The notes beneath the pieces are model-generated. The model saw only the letters and a list, made by a program, of their open reading frames with translations, had not been told where the DNA came from and searched no databases. Below, in pieces: positions 1-9,215 of a stretch of 43,868 nt of DNA. A program made the position numbers and the translations under genes. Source of the DNA: JAAZNO01 sp964508025 (GTDB lineage Bacteria; Chloroflexota; Anaerolineae; B4-G1; SLSP01); assembly GCA_964508025.1 (NCBI GenBank), contig CAZDSF010000026.1, forward strand, positions 1 to 43,868, written 5' to 3'. The number at the start of each line of letters is the position of its first letter. Position 1 is the first letter of the stretch.

Positions 1-1
1 C

Positions 2-2101
2 ATCACCCTGGCAGGCATCAACACCGGAGCGCTCATTAGCGGGTGGGGCCGCCTGCTAGTCTTCATTTTCGGTTGGGGCGCTTATGTCGCCGCCGGATTG
101 ATCAGCTGTCTGGGACTGTTATGGTTACGCCATCTCGTTCATCGTCCCACAGCCTGGCGCTGGCGCCCCTTTCTCGGCTTCGAGATCACGTTTTTCGGTC
201 TCCTGGCGCTGAGTCACATCTTCGTGCGCCAGCTCGGCTGGGACGCCGTGCTCTCCGGGCAAGGCGGCGGATTGCTCGGCTGGGCGCTGAGCTTCTCGCT
301 CATCTACTACTTCAACGCGCCGGTCACAGCAATGCTGATGCTATTGCTGATCTGCGTCGGCGTCGGTCTGACCTTCGATCTGACGATCGAGGACTTCCGC
401 GCCCTGGGACGCCGGCTGGCAGATGCCACGCGCGACTATCGCGCGGCGCGGCTGAACGCACAACTGGCGGCGCAGGAAGCAGCCGCCGCCCGCGCCGCCG
501 CACAAGATGCAGCGCGGCGCGCAGAAGGCAACCTCCTGGGAACCGGCGTCGCCGTTTCGCCCCCCCCCACACGGCCGGCCCGCAAAGCGCCACCGCCGCC
601 GCCCACATCCACAACCGAGCCGCCCTCAGAGCGTGAAACCGCGAAACCGCAGTACCAGCTCCCGCCGCTCACTCTCCTACAGCCGGCGCGCGCCCCCAGC
701 ATGAGCCAGCTCGAAATTGATCGCAAAAGCCGCATCATCGAACAAACCCTGGGGCAGTTTGGTATACCCGCACAAGTGACAGAAGTGCGCCAGGGGCCAA
801 CCGTCACCCAGTTCGGCGTCACGCCCGGTTACGTGGCGCGGGGACAGGATGGCGAGGAACAGCGCAAAGTCCGCGTCAGCCAGATTTCTGCGCTTGCCGA
901 TGACCTCAAGCTGGCGCTCGCCGCGCGCTCCCTGCGCGTCGAAGCGCCTGTGCCGGGCCGCGCCGTCGTCGGCATCGAGGTGCCCAACGAAGAGATCGGC
1001 CTGGTGACGCTGCGCCGCGTGCTGGAGAGTCAGGAATTCGCCCAATGCAACAAAGCCCTGTGTTTCGCCGTGGGCCTGGATGTTGCCGGGACTGCGGTGG
1101 GGACCAATCTGGGCGCCATGCCGCACTTGCTCGTCGCCGGCACCACCGGCAGCGGCAAATCCGTCTTCGTCAAAGCCATAGCCGCGAGCCTCATCATGCG
1201 GAACAGCCCGGCTGAGCTCAGACTCGTCGCCATTGACCCAAAGATGGTCGAGCTCAGCCATCTCAACGGCTTGCCGCACCTGCTGGGCAAGGCCGAAGTG
1301 GAATTGGAACGCATCCTCCGGGTCTTGCGCTGGGTCACCCTGGAAATGGAAGACCGCTACAAGCGCTTCGCCCGCATCCCCGCGCGGAATTTGGAGGACT
1401 ACAACCGCCACGCCGCGCGGCAGCATGAGCCGCTGCTGCCGCGCATCGTCGTGCTGATTGACGAGCTCGCCGATCTGATGATGGCAGCGCCCGACGAGAC
1501 CGAGCGCAGCCTCACCCGCATCGCCCAAATGGCGCGCGCCACAGGAATCCACCTGGTCGTGGCAACCCAGCGCCCCAGCACCGATGTGGTGACGGGCCTG
1601 ATCAAAGCCAACTTCCCGGCGCGTGTCAGTTTCGCGGTGGCAAGCAACGTGGATTCGCGCGTCATCCTCGACACGCCCGGTGCAGAATCCTTGCTGGGGC
1701 AAGGCGACATGCTCTTCCTCGCGCCCGACGCCGCCGCGCCGCGCCGTATTCAGGGTTGTTACATCTCCGAAGAAGAGCTGGAGGCGCTAATCCAGTTCTG
1801 GCAACGCCAGGCGGGCGCCACCCCCGCGCAAGCGCCGTGGGAAGCCGTCGCCGAGAGCAACGGCCCGGAACAGTGGCGTCTCGAAGGCGAAACCGAAGAC
1901 GCCGATCTGCTGGAAAAAGCCATCGCCCTGGCGCAACAACAGGGCAACATCTCCACTTCTGCCATCCAACGGCGGCTGCGCATCAGCTACCCCCGCGCCG
2001 CGCGGTTGATGGAGCAGATGGAAGCCATGGGCATCGTCGGCCCTCAAACCGCCGCCGGGCGCAAACGCCAGGTCATTTTGGGGGATGATGACGACGCATG
2101 A
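2..2101 (+). CDS. ftsK: FtsK/SpoIIIE-type DNA translocase, 5' partial
   Basis: The reading frame is open to the left edge, so the true start lies outside the window; an internal ATG at 98 would cut into the N-terminal membrane region. Visible order: hydrophobic helices (to about base 370), a coiled, Ala/Arg-rich stretch, a Pro-rich linker, then the FtsK beta domain and the motor. Walker A GTTGSGKS is encoded at 1139-1162 and Walker B (LIDELAD) near 1450-1480; a winged-helix gamma domain closes the protein (about 1890-2060). FtsK-type motors pump double-stranded DNA at the septum. A second full-length paralogue lies at 12811-15225. The stop overlaps the next gene by 17 bases, so translation is probably coupled. 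Function as chromosome pump is known for the family; a role specific to this cluster is inference. Confidence 0.93.
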   Translation: MTLAGINTGALISGWGRLLVFIFGWGAYVAAGLISCLGLLWLRHLVHRPTAWRWRPFLGFEITFFGLLALSHIFVRQLGWDAVLSGQGGGLLGWALSFSLIYYFNAPVTAMLMLLLICVGVGLTFDLTIEDFRALGRRLADATRDYRAARLNAQLAAQEAAAARAAAQDAARRAEGNLLGTGVAVSPPPTRPARKAPPPPPTSTTEPPSERETAKPQYQLPPLTLLQPARAPSMSQLEIDRKSRIIEQTLGQFGIPAQVTEVRQGPTVTQFGVTPGYVARGQDGEEQRKVRVSQISALADDLKLALAARSLRVEAPVPGRAVVGIEVPNEEIGLVTLRRVLESQEFAQCNKALCFAVGLDVAGTAVGTNLGAMPHLLVAGTTGSGKSVFVKAIAASLIMRNSPAELRLVAIDPKMVELSHLNGLPHLLGKAEVELERILRVLRWVTLEMEDRYKRFARIPARNLEDYNRHAARQHEPLLPRIVVLIDELADLMMAAPDETERSLTRIAQMARATGIHLVVATQRPSTDVVTGLIKANFPARVSFAVASNVDSRVILDTPGAESLLGQGDMLFLAPDAAAPRRIQGCYISEEELEALIQFWQRQAGATPAQAPWEAVAESNGPEQWRLEGETEDADLLEKAIALAQQQGNISTSAIQRRLRISYPRAARLMEQMEAMGIVGPQTAAGRKRQVILGDDDDA

Positions 2102-3017
2102 ACTCACCGATCCTGCGGCCATTGCGGCCAATCAACGCGGCGAGCTGACGGACACGCAACGCGAGCGGGCGCACCGCGCCGCTCGTGGGCGGCGCGGTTG
2201 CCTCACCGCTCTCAGCCAACGCGCCGGGATCCCCCTCATAGGCATCGCCCTGATCGCGTTTCTGGCAGCGGTGCAAGCGCCGCACCTCATCCTCTGGATC
2301 GTGATACTCATCACCCTCATCATTAGCACAGAGCTGGTGCTGCTCACCGTGCCGCCGTTCATCCAATACCAGCAATTATTGCGACGCGACCTGGCTGAGG
2401 AACGCCTCGCCACAGCTGAAGGACGTCTCGTCTACAAACATTACGGCTATGAGGCTATGACCAGCGACCAAACCCTGTTGCTGCCGGCGGCCTTCCAAAC
2501 AGAACTACGCCCCGACATCCTCTACCGCTTCTATTTCCTGCCGCGTTCCGGCTATGTACTCTCGGCGCAGGCATTGAGCGCCTCGCCAGCCGGCGAAATT
2601 CGCGCCGCGCTCAACGCGGCCTTTGCCGCCGCCTTCAACTTGAACCAAAATGTGCTATGGGCAAACCGCAACGGACAGCTGACCGCCGGACAAACCCTGC
2701 GCCTTTTGCCCAAGCTCTTGCAATTTACAGGCGAGTTCGGCCCTGGCGATGTCCTGGTAGATCTGGTGCAAGGGCGGGTAGAAGCGGTCGAAGGCATCGG
2801 GCGCAAAATCATGCTGCCCCGACCCTATCAAGCCCACGCCTATCAAATCGGAGAGCACCGCTTTCAGGTCTCGGCGCGAGCCTTCGACGCGTTGATTGAT
2901 GACTTGCCTTATCGGGTCTACCATACCCCGCGCAGCGGCCTGCTCGTGAGCATTGAGCCGCTGGCGCTACAGCGCAGCCTGATCGGCTCAGCAGCACAGC
3001 ACAAAGGAGGCGTATGA
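2085..3017 (+). CDS. unknown membrane protein with duplicated 'Y-R-x-Y..PRSG' motif
   Basis: 310 residues. Residues about 45-95 form two adjacent hydrophobic helices; the rest is soluble. I do not recognise a named family. The C-terminal part contains the same motif twice: YRFYFLPRSGYVLSAQAL near residue 147 and YRVYHTPRSGLLVSIEPL near residue 276, which suggests an internal duplication of a beta-rich module. The start (ATG at 2085 or 2088) lies inside the end of ftsK, and the stop overlaps the next ATG as ATGA at 3014-3017, so the gene sits in a translationally coupled operon between a DNA pump and a GTPase. Function unknown. Confidence 0.8.
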   Translation: MMTTHELTDPAAIAANQRGELTDTQRERAHRAARGRRGCLTALSQRAGIPLIGIALIAFLAAVQAPHLILWIVILITLIISTELVLLTVPPFIQYQQLLRRDLAEERLATAEGRLVYKHYGYEAMTSDQTLLLPAAFQTELRPDILYRFYFLPRSGYVLSAQALSASPAGEIRAALNAAFAAAFNLNQNVLWANRNGQLTAGQTLRLLPKLLQFTGEFGPGDVLVDLVQGRVEAVEGIGRKIMLPRPYQAHAYQIGEHRFQVSARAFDALIDDLPYRVYHTPRSGLLVSIEPLALQRSLIGSAAQHKGGV

Positions 3018-4111
3018 ACCCGCTAACATTGCCTTCGCAAATGAATGACTTGCAGACCATCCTCAAAGGGCTGGATTGGCATGCGCTAGAGCACGAAGTG
3101 GCCCAGGAGATGCAAACACGGCTGGTCATCGTTGGGCCGGTGAATAGCGGCAAGTCCACGCTCTTCAACCGGCTTCACGGACAGCGCGTTTCCGCCGTCA
3201 GCGCCGTCCCCGGCACCACCAAAGGCGTGGTGGAACATCCGCTGGGGCCGTTCCATCTGGTAGATACCCCCGGCTTCGGCGAAGTCTGGGGCACCGACCG
3301 GGCCAACATCGCTGAAGCCGCCGCGCAAGAGGCCGATCTCATCCTCCTGTTGCTCGATGCCGCCGCCGGTGTACGCCAAAGCGACCACGATCTTTACGTG
3401 GGGCTGCAACGCTTTGGGCGGCCCATCGTCGTAGCGCTCAACAAAGCCGATCTGGTCGCCAAAGATTTGCCCTGGGTGCTGGAAAACGCCGAAAAAGTGC
3501 TCGGCCTGCGCCCCATCCCCGTCTCTGCCCGCACGGGGAAAGGCATCACCCAGACCCTGCTCCCCACCATCCTCCAGGCGCAACCCGCCCTGGCAATTGC
3601 GATGGCGCGGGAACTGCCCGGCGTTCGCGCCCAGATCGTCTCGCGGATCATCTCACAAACCGCATGGTTCAACGCTGCCATCGCCATCCAACCCATCCCG
3701 GGGCTGGACATCCCCATCCTCCTGGCCTCGCAGACGCGAATGGTGCTGCGTATCGCCGCCGCCTACGGGGAATCCATGCGCGCCTCCCATGCCCGCGAGC
3801 TGCTGACGACGATGGCAGGCAGCCTGCTCTCGCGCTATCTGGGAATGCAACTGGCAAAGCTGGTACCCGTGCTGGGATGGCTGGTCTCCAGCGCCGTTTC
3901 GGCCACGAGCACCTACGCCATCGGCGAGACAGCGCGCCGTTACTTCGAGGCGGGCGGCAACGTGCGCGCCCCCGATCTGCGCGCCCTCTACCAGCACTGG
4001 CGCAAACTCGCGCCATGGAATCTGCTGCGCCGCAAGGCGCGCGTCGCCGCGCCTGCGCCGGAGACGTTGTTCGTGGATGAAGCAGAGGCGCAGGTGATGG
4101 GTAATGGGTAA
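3014..4111 (+). CDS. Era/Der-like GTPase with DUF697-type membrane domain
   Basis: 365 residues. G1 (GPVNSGKS, residues about 41-48), G3 (DTPG, about 84-87), G4 (NKAD, about 142-145) and G5 (SAR, about 166) are all visible, so GTP binding is well supported. The C-terminal half (about 210-330) has amphipathic and hydrophobic helices like the DUF697/YcjF region, suggesting membrane attachment. A strong ribosome site (AAAGGAGG) precedes the ATG at 3014, which overlaps the upstream stop (ATGA). The last codons and the TAA fall in a GTAATGG tandem repeat, so the C-terminus may have been altered by it. The biological partner is unknown; the operon context (FtsK-like pump, ComEA-like protein) hints at membrane DNA handling. 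Confidence 0.87.
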   Translation: MNPLTLPSQMNDLQTILKGLDWHALEHEVAQEMQTRLVIVGPVNSGKSTLFNRLHGQRVSAVSAVPGTTKGVVEHPLGPFHLVDTPGFGEVWGTDRANIAEAAAQEADLILLLLDAAAGVRQSDHDLYVGLQRFGRPIVVALNKADLVAKDLPWVLENAEKVLGLRPIPVSARTGKGITQTLLPTILQAQPALAIAMARELPGVRAQIVSRIISQTAWFNAAIAIQPIPGLDIPILLASQTRMVLRIAAAYGESMRASHARELLTTMAGSLLSRYLGMQLAKLVPVLGWLVSSAVSATSTYAIGETARRYFEAGGNVRAPDLRALYQHWRKLAPWNLLRRKARVAAPAPETLFVDEAEAQVMGNG

Positions 4112-4114
4112 TGG
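4094..4114 (+). repeat. GTAATGG heptamer tandem repeat
   Basis: Three tandem 7-base units (GTGATGG, GTAATGG, GTAATGG) span the end of the GTPase gene, including its TAA stop. One of several short tandem repeats in the spacers of this window. Confidence 0.75.
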
Positions 4115-4123
4115 GAAGGGTAA

Positions 4124-4825
4124 ATGAGTAACGTGGAAGCGCTGGGGTTGATTGACCGCCCGCCCACGCCCGAAGAGGTCCGGCGGCAGATGCGCGCGTA
4201 TACCGTTCGCTACGTGGCGCTCGTGGCATTGATTAGCCTGATTATCGGCGGGCTGATCGGACGTCTCACGGCACAGGAAGACGCTGCGGGGACCGCGCCG
4301 GAGCCAGCTTCAGGCTGGCAGCCGGCCACGTTACCCCTCGCCGCCGATGGAGAGCCGCGCCCCACGCCCACACTTGCGCCGCTGCAAGTCTACGTCAGCG
4401 GGGCGGTGGCGCAACCGCAAGTGGTGGTGGTGCCGGGCGGCAGTCTGGTGGCCGATGCACTTGCGGCCGCCGGCGGCCCTGCCCCGGCAGCCGATCTCGA
4501 TGGCGTGAACCTCGCCGCGCCGCTGGCGAATCACCAGCACGTCCACATTCCCGCGCGCGCTGGCGCGCCCACCGCTGCGCCGCTGCCGGCGACGCCAGCC
4601 GCCCCCACCGGCAATGCGACACCCTCCGCGCAGATCAACATCAACACCGCCACGCTCGCCGAGCTGCTCACCTTGCCCGGCATCGGCGAGACCCGCGCGC
4701 AAGCGATCCTCGCCTACCGCGCCGAGCACGGCCCCTTCGCCCGCATCGAAGACCTCCAGCATGTCAGCGGCATCGGCCCCAGCACCTACGAAAAACTGGC
4801 GCCGCACATCACAGTTGCGCCGTAA
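4124..4825 (+). CDS. ComEA-like membrane-anchored DNA-binding protein
   Basis: 233 residues. One transmembrane helix (about 27-48) is followed by a linker, an SLBB-type domain (QVYVSGAVAQP, about 88-142) and a C-terminal double helix-hairpin-helix domain (ININTATLAELLTLPGIGETR, about 168-233, split here by family convention). This is the architecture of ComEA, which binds incoming double-stranded DNA outside the membrane during natural transformation. A purine-rich site (GGAAGGG) precedes the ATG. No comEC is visible in the window, so competence itself is not proven. Position 12 bases after the GTPase suggests one operon. Confidence 0.88.
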   Translation: MSNVEALGLIDRPPTPEEVRRQMRAYTVRYVALVALISLIIGGLIGRLTAQEDAAGTAPEPASGWQPATLPLAADGEPRPTPTLAPLQVYVSGAVAQPQVVVVPGGSLVADALAAAGGPAPAADLDGVNLAAPLANHQHVHIPARAGAPTAAPLPATPAAPTGNATPSAQININTATLAELLTLPGIGETRAQAILAYRAEHGPFARIEDLQHVSGIGPSTYEKLAPHITVAP

Positions 4826-4860
4826 ACGCCCCGAAACGCGCGCCACAAGCGCCATGCCCC

Positions 4861-4888
4861 TTGTCTGTTTTCGCCTTTGTGGTAGAAC
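4861..4888 (+). promoter_or_regulatory. predicted promoter of the Chlor_Arch_YYY gene
   Basis: TTGTCT (4861-4866), 16-base spacer, TAGAAC (4883-4888), with TGTGG just before the -10. The stretch CTTTGTGGTAgAAc closely matches the rpsB promoter. A bulged inverted repeat (GCCTTTGT / ACAAGGC) overlaps the -10. Confidence 0.45.
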
Positions 4889-4952
4889 AAGGCACAGGCG
4901 TGGAAATCCGGGTGTGTTCGCGCGGCGATGACGCCTGGTAATAGGATAAAAC

Positions 4953-7379
4953 ATGAACTTACAAGGGCTGATCATCTGGTATCTCGTCTTGCAAGGCTTC
5001 GCGCTGGCGGGCGCGCCGCTGGCATTTGCCTGGCTGCGCCGCCTCCCCTCGCGCGGCTACGCCAGCGCTAAGGCGCTGGGATTGCTGTTCAGCGGCGTAC
5101 TGCTCTGGTGGGGCAGTATCCTGCATCTATGGCCCAACACCGCTGCCGCCGCCATCGCTGCCGCCGCGCTGATTTTTGGCTTCGGCGTATGGCGCTTGCG
5201 CGGACAACGCGAGGCGCTCGCCGCGTGGTGGCGCGCGCGCCGGCGCTTCGTCCTCATCACCGAAGCGCTCTTCGCGCTGGCTCTGGTGGGCTGGGCCGCC
5301 GTCCGCGCCACCCAACCGCAGATTGCCACCGCCGGCGGCGAGAAGTGGATGGAAATCGCCTTCCTCAACGCGGTGCTGCGCTCCCCTTCCATGCCGCCGC
5401 ACGACCCATGGCTCTCCGGCTTCGCTATCTCCTACTACTACCTCGGCTATCTGCTGCTGGGAATGCTCACCCAGGTAGCAGCGCTCCCCGCAACCGTAGC
5501 CTTCAACCTGGGCAACGCTGCGTGGTTCGCCCTGGCAGCAGTCGCCGCGTATGGCATCGTCTACGATCTCAGCGACGGGGGCCGGCCAATCAAGGCCCTT
5601 TTCGCGCCGCTGCTGCTCCTCATCACCGGCAACGCCAGCGGGTTACTCCAGGTCATTCGCGGGCTGGAGCTGCTGCCGGCAGGCTTCTGGCGCTGGCTCG
5701 ATATCAAGGGTCTCAACACCCCGCCGCCATCGCCCGGCGCATGGATGACTGCTGCACGCTTCGATTGGTGGCAGGCTTCGCGCGTGCTACACGATTACGC
5801 CCCGTTCAGCACGGCGCAAAATCCCATCTCACAAGAAGTGATTGATGAATTCCCCGCCTTCAGCTTCATTCTAGGCGATATGCACCCGCATCTGCTGGCG
5901 CTGCCCTTCGTCCTGCTGGCAATCGCGCTGGCGCTCAACCTCTGGAAAGCCGCGCCTGCCACTGCCAAGCCAGAGACGCCGCCCGCATGGAAGCGCCGTC
6001 TTGAAGCGCTCGCGCCGTGGTTCGGCGTCGCCGCCGTGCTGGGCGCTTTGGGCTTCCTCAACACCTGGGATTTCCCCATCTACTGGGCGCTGATCGTTGC
6101 CATCCTTATCCTCAAACGCCGGGAAGCCACCCCCGAAAAGCCCCTCGCCGAGATTATGCTCGCCGCACTGCCAGGCGTGGCAGCGCTGGCGTTGGGTAGC
6201 GTGCTCCTCTACGGGCCATTCTGGTTTGCGCTGCGCTCACAGGCAGGCGGGGTGTTGCCCAACGTCTTCAACGCCACGCGCCTGCCCCAATTCCTGGTGA
6301 TGTTTGCGCCGCTGGCGCTCCCCATCGCGGGCATCGTCTTCAAACTGGCAAAGGCGACCGGCTCCCGCTGGCAACAAGCCGTGGGATGGAGTGTGCTCAT
6401 CATCGGCGGGCTGACGCTGGTAGGACTGGCTGCCGGCTGGATCATCGGCAATCCCTACCTGCAGGGCCTCCGCCAGGGACAACCGATTCCAGGGCTGGGC
6501 ATGGTAGACACCGCAGCCATCTTCGATGCGCTTGTCGCCCGCTTGCTCAACCCGTGGACGGCGCTGTTGCTCGCCGCCGGCTGCGTCGCGCTCTTCAGCG
6601 CCCTGCTCGCGCCACAGCGCAACCTCGAAGGCAACCACGTCTTCGTTGGCGTGCTGACGTTGCTGGGGCTGGGATTGACGCTCGCGCCCGAATACGTCTT
6701 CCTCAAGGATGTCTTCAGCACGCGGATGAACACCATCTTCAAATTCTACTTCCAGGCGTGGGTGCTATGGAGCCTGGCGAGCGCGTGGTGGCTGGCAGAG
6801 AGCGCTCCCCGCACCGCGAGCTGGCTCAAACGCAGCGCCACGGTTGCGGCATGGCTGCTCATCGCCGCCGGCTGGATCTACACGGGCTTTGCGATCCCCG
6901 CGCGCGCCGGGCAAAACGAGGGCTTCTACAGCGGCGCCGGCACGCTCGATGGGGCGGCATGGCTGGCGGAGCGTCACGCGGCGGATTGGGAAGCCATCGT
7001 CTGGCTCAACACCCACGTTCCCGACAGGCCGATCATCCTCGAAGCGCCCGGCGACCGCTACCGCGCCTACATCTATGAAGGGCGCATCTCCGCGCTGACG
7101 GGGCTGCCGACGCTGCTGGGGTGGGGCGGGCACCAATCCCAGTGGCGCGGAAATTACGAGGCTCCTGGAGAGCGCGAAGTGGTTCTGGAAGCGCTTTTCA
7201 GCACCGTTGATGTGCGGATGACCCGCGCGTTGTTGGCCGAATATGACGTTACCTATATCATCATCGGGCCTATAGAACGCGCGCGCTACCCCGAAGCGGG
7301 TCTGGCGAAATTCGCCGCCCTCTTCCCTATCGTCTTCGAGAATGCAGAAGTCACGATTTACCAGACGAGCACCCCCTAA
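4953..7379 (+). CDS. Chlor_Arch_YYY (DUF2298) multi-pass membrane protein
   Basis: 808 residues with a dozen or more hydrophobic helices. It contains the diagnostic SYYYLGYLLLG motif (residues about 159-169), the hallmark of the DUF2298 / TIGR03662 family found mainly in Chloroflexi and Archaea. The large, mostly extracytoplasmic C-terminal part after residue 670 (WLNTHVPDRPIILEAPG...) resembles the soluble end of GT-C-fold membrane glycosyltransferases, but no reaction is established for the family. An AGGA site precedes the ATG. The partner gene begins 10 bases after its stop, as is usual for this family pair. Confidence 0.88.
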   Translation: MNLQGLIIWYLVLQGFALAGAPLAFAWLRRLPSRGYASAKALGLLFSGVLLWWGSILHLWPNTAAAAIAAAALIFGFGVWRLRGQREALAAWWRARRRFVLITEALFALALVGWAAVRATQPQIATAGGEKWMEIAFLNAVLRSPSMPPHDPWLSGFAISYYYLGYLLLGMLTQVAALPATVAFNLGNAAWFALAAVAAYGIVYDLSDGGRPIKALFAPLLLLITGNASGLLQVIRGLELLPAGFWRWLDIKGLNTPPPSPGAWMTAARFDWWQASRVLHDYAPFSTAQNPISQEVIDEFPAFSFILGDMHPHLLALPFVLLAIALALNLWKAAPATAKPETPPAWKRRLEALAPWFGVAAVLGALGFLNTWDFPIYWALIVAILILKRREATPEKPLAEIMLAALPGVAALALGSVLLYGPFWFALRSQAGGVLPNVFNATRLPQFLVMFAPLALPIAGIVFKLAKATGSRWQQAVGWSVLIIGGLTLVGLAAGWIIGNPYLQGLRQGQPIPGLGMVDTAAIFDALVARLLNPWTALLLAAGCVALFSALLAPQRNLEGNHVFVGVLTLLGLGLTLAPEYVFLKDVFSTRMNTIFKFYFQAWVLWSLASAWWLAESAPRTASWLKRSATVAAWLLIAAGWIYTGFAIPARAGQNEGFYSGAGTLDGAAWLAERHAADWEAIVWLNTHVPDRPIILEAPGDRYRAYIYEGRISALTGLPTLLGWGGHQSQWRGNYEAPGEREVVLEALFSTVDVRMTRALLAEYDVTYIIIGPIERARYPEAGLAKFAALFPIVFENAEVTIYQTSTP

Positions 7380-7389
7380 CAGGAGTCCT

Positions 7390-9123
7390 ATGTCGAAATC
7401 AACCCGTGTATACTGGCTGGCCTTACTCGGCCTGATTCTGGTCTCCCGGCTCAGCGCGCTCGATGCGGCGTTGCTCGGCCCCGCCGAAGCGCGCTCTGCG
7501 TTGGAAGCGCTCGACGCCGCGCGAGAAGGTGTATGGCCGACTACAACCGCAAGCCCGCTCCTGTTGATGGGCAACGCGCTGCTCTTCCTGCTCTTCGGCG
7601 CGGGGAGCGGCGCGGCGCGCCTGTTGCCCGCACTCGCGGGCGCGCTCCTGGCAGCGACGCCGTGGCTCTGGCAGGATGCGCTGCTCACCGGCAGCGGGCG
7701 CACGGCGCGCGGTCGCTTGGGCGCGTGGAGCGCTGCCGCACTGCTGGCGCTTTCGCCGGTTGCGCTTTTCATCTCGCGGCAGGTGGATGGCGCGGCGCTG
7801 GGCGCGCTCGGCGGCGCGCTGATGCTAACGGCGCTGTTCACCGCCCACGGTGAGAGTCGCCGCGGGGCCTGGCTCCTCGGCAGCGGGCTGGCGGTGGGGC
7901 TGACAGGCGGCCCCACCTTCTACGATATTCTCATTCCGGGCCTGCTCGCCTGGGGCGCGTGGCATTGGGTAGAAAAGCGCACGCCCACCTTCGACCGCGC
8001 GACCTTGCGCGCCCTGGGCCTGGGATTGCTCGCGGCGGTGTTGCTCTCGCTGGGCCTGGGATGGCGCTGGAACGGCTGGGCGGGGCCGCTCGAGGGGCTG
8101 GCAGCCTGGCTGCGCGAGTGGCGATTCACGGCGACGCACGCCAATCCCCTGCTGCTGCTCCTCTACGAGCCGCTGACGCTGCTCCTGGCGTTGCTAGGGC
8201 TGATCGAGGCCACGCGCCAACGCGCCGCTGCGCCGCTCGCATTGGCGATTTGGGCCGTGCTGGCGACCCTGCTTCCGGCTCTGCGTCCCGGCGCCACAAC
8301 TGCCGCCTTCCTCGCGCCGTTGCTGCCGCTGGCGTTGCTCGGCGGGTGGGCTTTGCAGGCGCGCGCAATGCCGCGGCGCTTCGCTTCTGGCGGCTGGCTG
8401 GAATGGCTGCACGCCGCGCTGGGCCTGGTGTTATGGGCTTTCATCGCCCTGGTGCTGCTACGGCAAGCCAGCGCGCCTTACAACGCCAACGGGCTAGAGC
8501 TGCCCCTCGTGGTGCTGGTGCTGATGATTCATGGACTGGCGACAGTGGGCTTTGCCACCGTGACCGGCGGACGCCGAGCCATGACGGGCCTGCTGCTCAG
8601 CGTCATTGCCGCGCTGTGTCTGCTCCAGATAGGATTTGGCGTTGGCGTCGCCTTCGTCCGCGCGGGGAATCCAACGGAGCCATTGGTAGCGACCGGCGTC
8701 TCCGGCGACCTGCGCAACCTGCGCCGCACCATCGAGGATCTGCGCATCGCGCGCGCCCTCAGCCCTGATACCCTGCATCTCACCGCCGTGGAAAACGATC
8801 CAGCAATGGCAGATACCTGGGCTGTAGTGCGCTGGGCTTTGCAGCCCACGCCACTGCGCAGCGCAGTCGCCTGGCCCGCCGATGCCCCGCCGATGCACCT
8901 CACACTCGAAACCATCACGCCGCCGGAGCAAGCACAACACAGCTACAGAGGTATGGCTTTCAGCGCAACGCTGCAAAACGGCGGCGCGCTTCCCGGCTGC
9001 GAAGCGGGCGTCTTCCCGCCCATCTGCACCTATCCGCTGGCGTGGTACTTCTTCCGGCGGACGCCTGTCGTTCCGCAAGTCACGCGCGTGATTCTGTGGA
9101 CACAGCTTCCAGACGCGCCATGA
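7390..9123 (+). CDS. GT-C-like membrane protein, TIGR03663-type partner
   Basis: 577 residues, about 11-12 hydrophobic helices. I start at ATG 7390 because AGGAG lies at 7381-7385; an upstream in-frame ATG (7342) would overlap the preceding gene. The N-terminus (SRLSALDAALLGPAEARSAL, then SPLLLMGNALLFLLFG) follows the pattern of dolichyl-phosphate-mannose mannosyltransferase relatives, and the position next to a Chlor_Arch_YYY gene fits family TIGR03663. The acidic pair (DE) and HGP tripeptide that I associate with that family are not evident here (PAE and SPL stand in comparable places), so catalytic activity is uncertain. Membrane location is clear; function is inferred. Confidence 0.75.
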   Translation: MSKSTRVYWLALLGLILVSRLSALDAALLGPAEARSALEALDAAREGVWPTTTASPLLLMGNALLFLLFGAGSGAARLLPALAGALLAATPWLWQDALLTGSGRTARGRLGAWSAAALLALSPVALFISRQVDGAALGALGGALMLTALFTAHGESRRGAWLLGSGLAVGLTGGPTFYDILIPGLLAWGAWHWVEKRTPTFDRATLRALGLGLLAAVLLSLGLGWRWNGWAGPLEGLAAWLREWRFTATHANPLLLLLYEPLTLLLALLGLIEATRQRAAAPLALAIWAVLATLLPALRPGATTAAFLAPLLPLALLGGWALQARAMPRRFASGGWLEWLHAALGLVLWAFIALVLLRQASAPYNANGLELPLVVLVLMIHGLATVGFATVTGGRRAMTGLLLSVIAALCLLQIGFGVGVAFVRAGNPTEPLVATGVSGDLRNLRRTIEDLRIARALSPDTLHLTAVENDPAMADTWAVVRWALQPTPLRSAVAWPADAPPMHLTLETITPPEQAQHSYRGMAFSATLQNGGALPGCEAGVFPPICTYPLAWYFFRRTPVVPQVTRVILWTQLPDAP

Positions 9124-9140
9124 GAATCAGTTCGGAGTGA

Positions 9141-9182
9141 GCAGTGAGCGGAGACTACTAACGACTGTTCTCGCTTCACTGC
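9141..9182 (+). repeat. inverted repeat in spacer before the MFS gene
   Basis: GCAGTGAGCGGAGA (9141-9154) faces TTCTCGCTTCACTGC (9168-9182) with one bulge and one mismatch, forming a stem with a loop of about 13 bases. The left part is itself a repeat (GTGAGCAGTGAGC). It could end the upstream transcript; there is no T-run. Confidence 0.45.
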
Positions 9183-9215
9183 GCACCAATCTCTCTGCTC
9201 AAAGGAACATTACCC

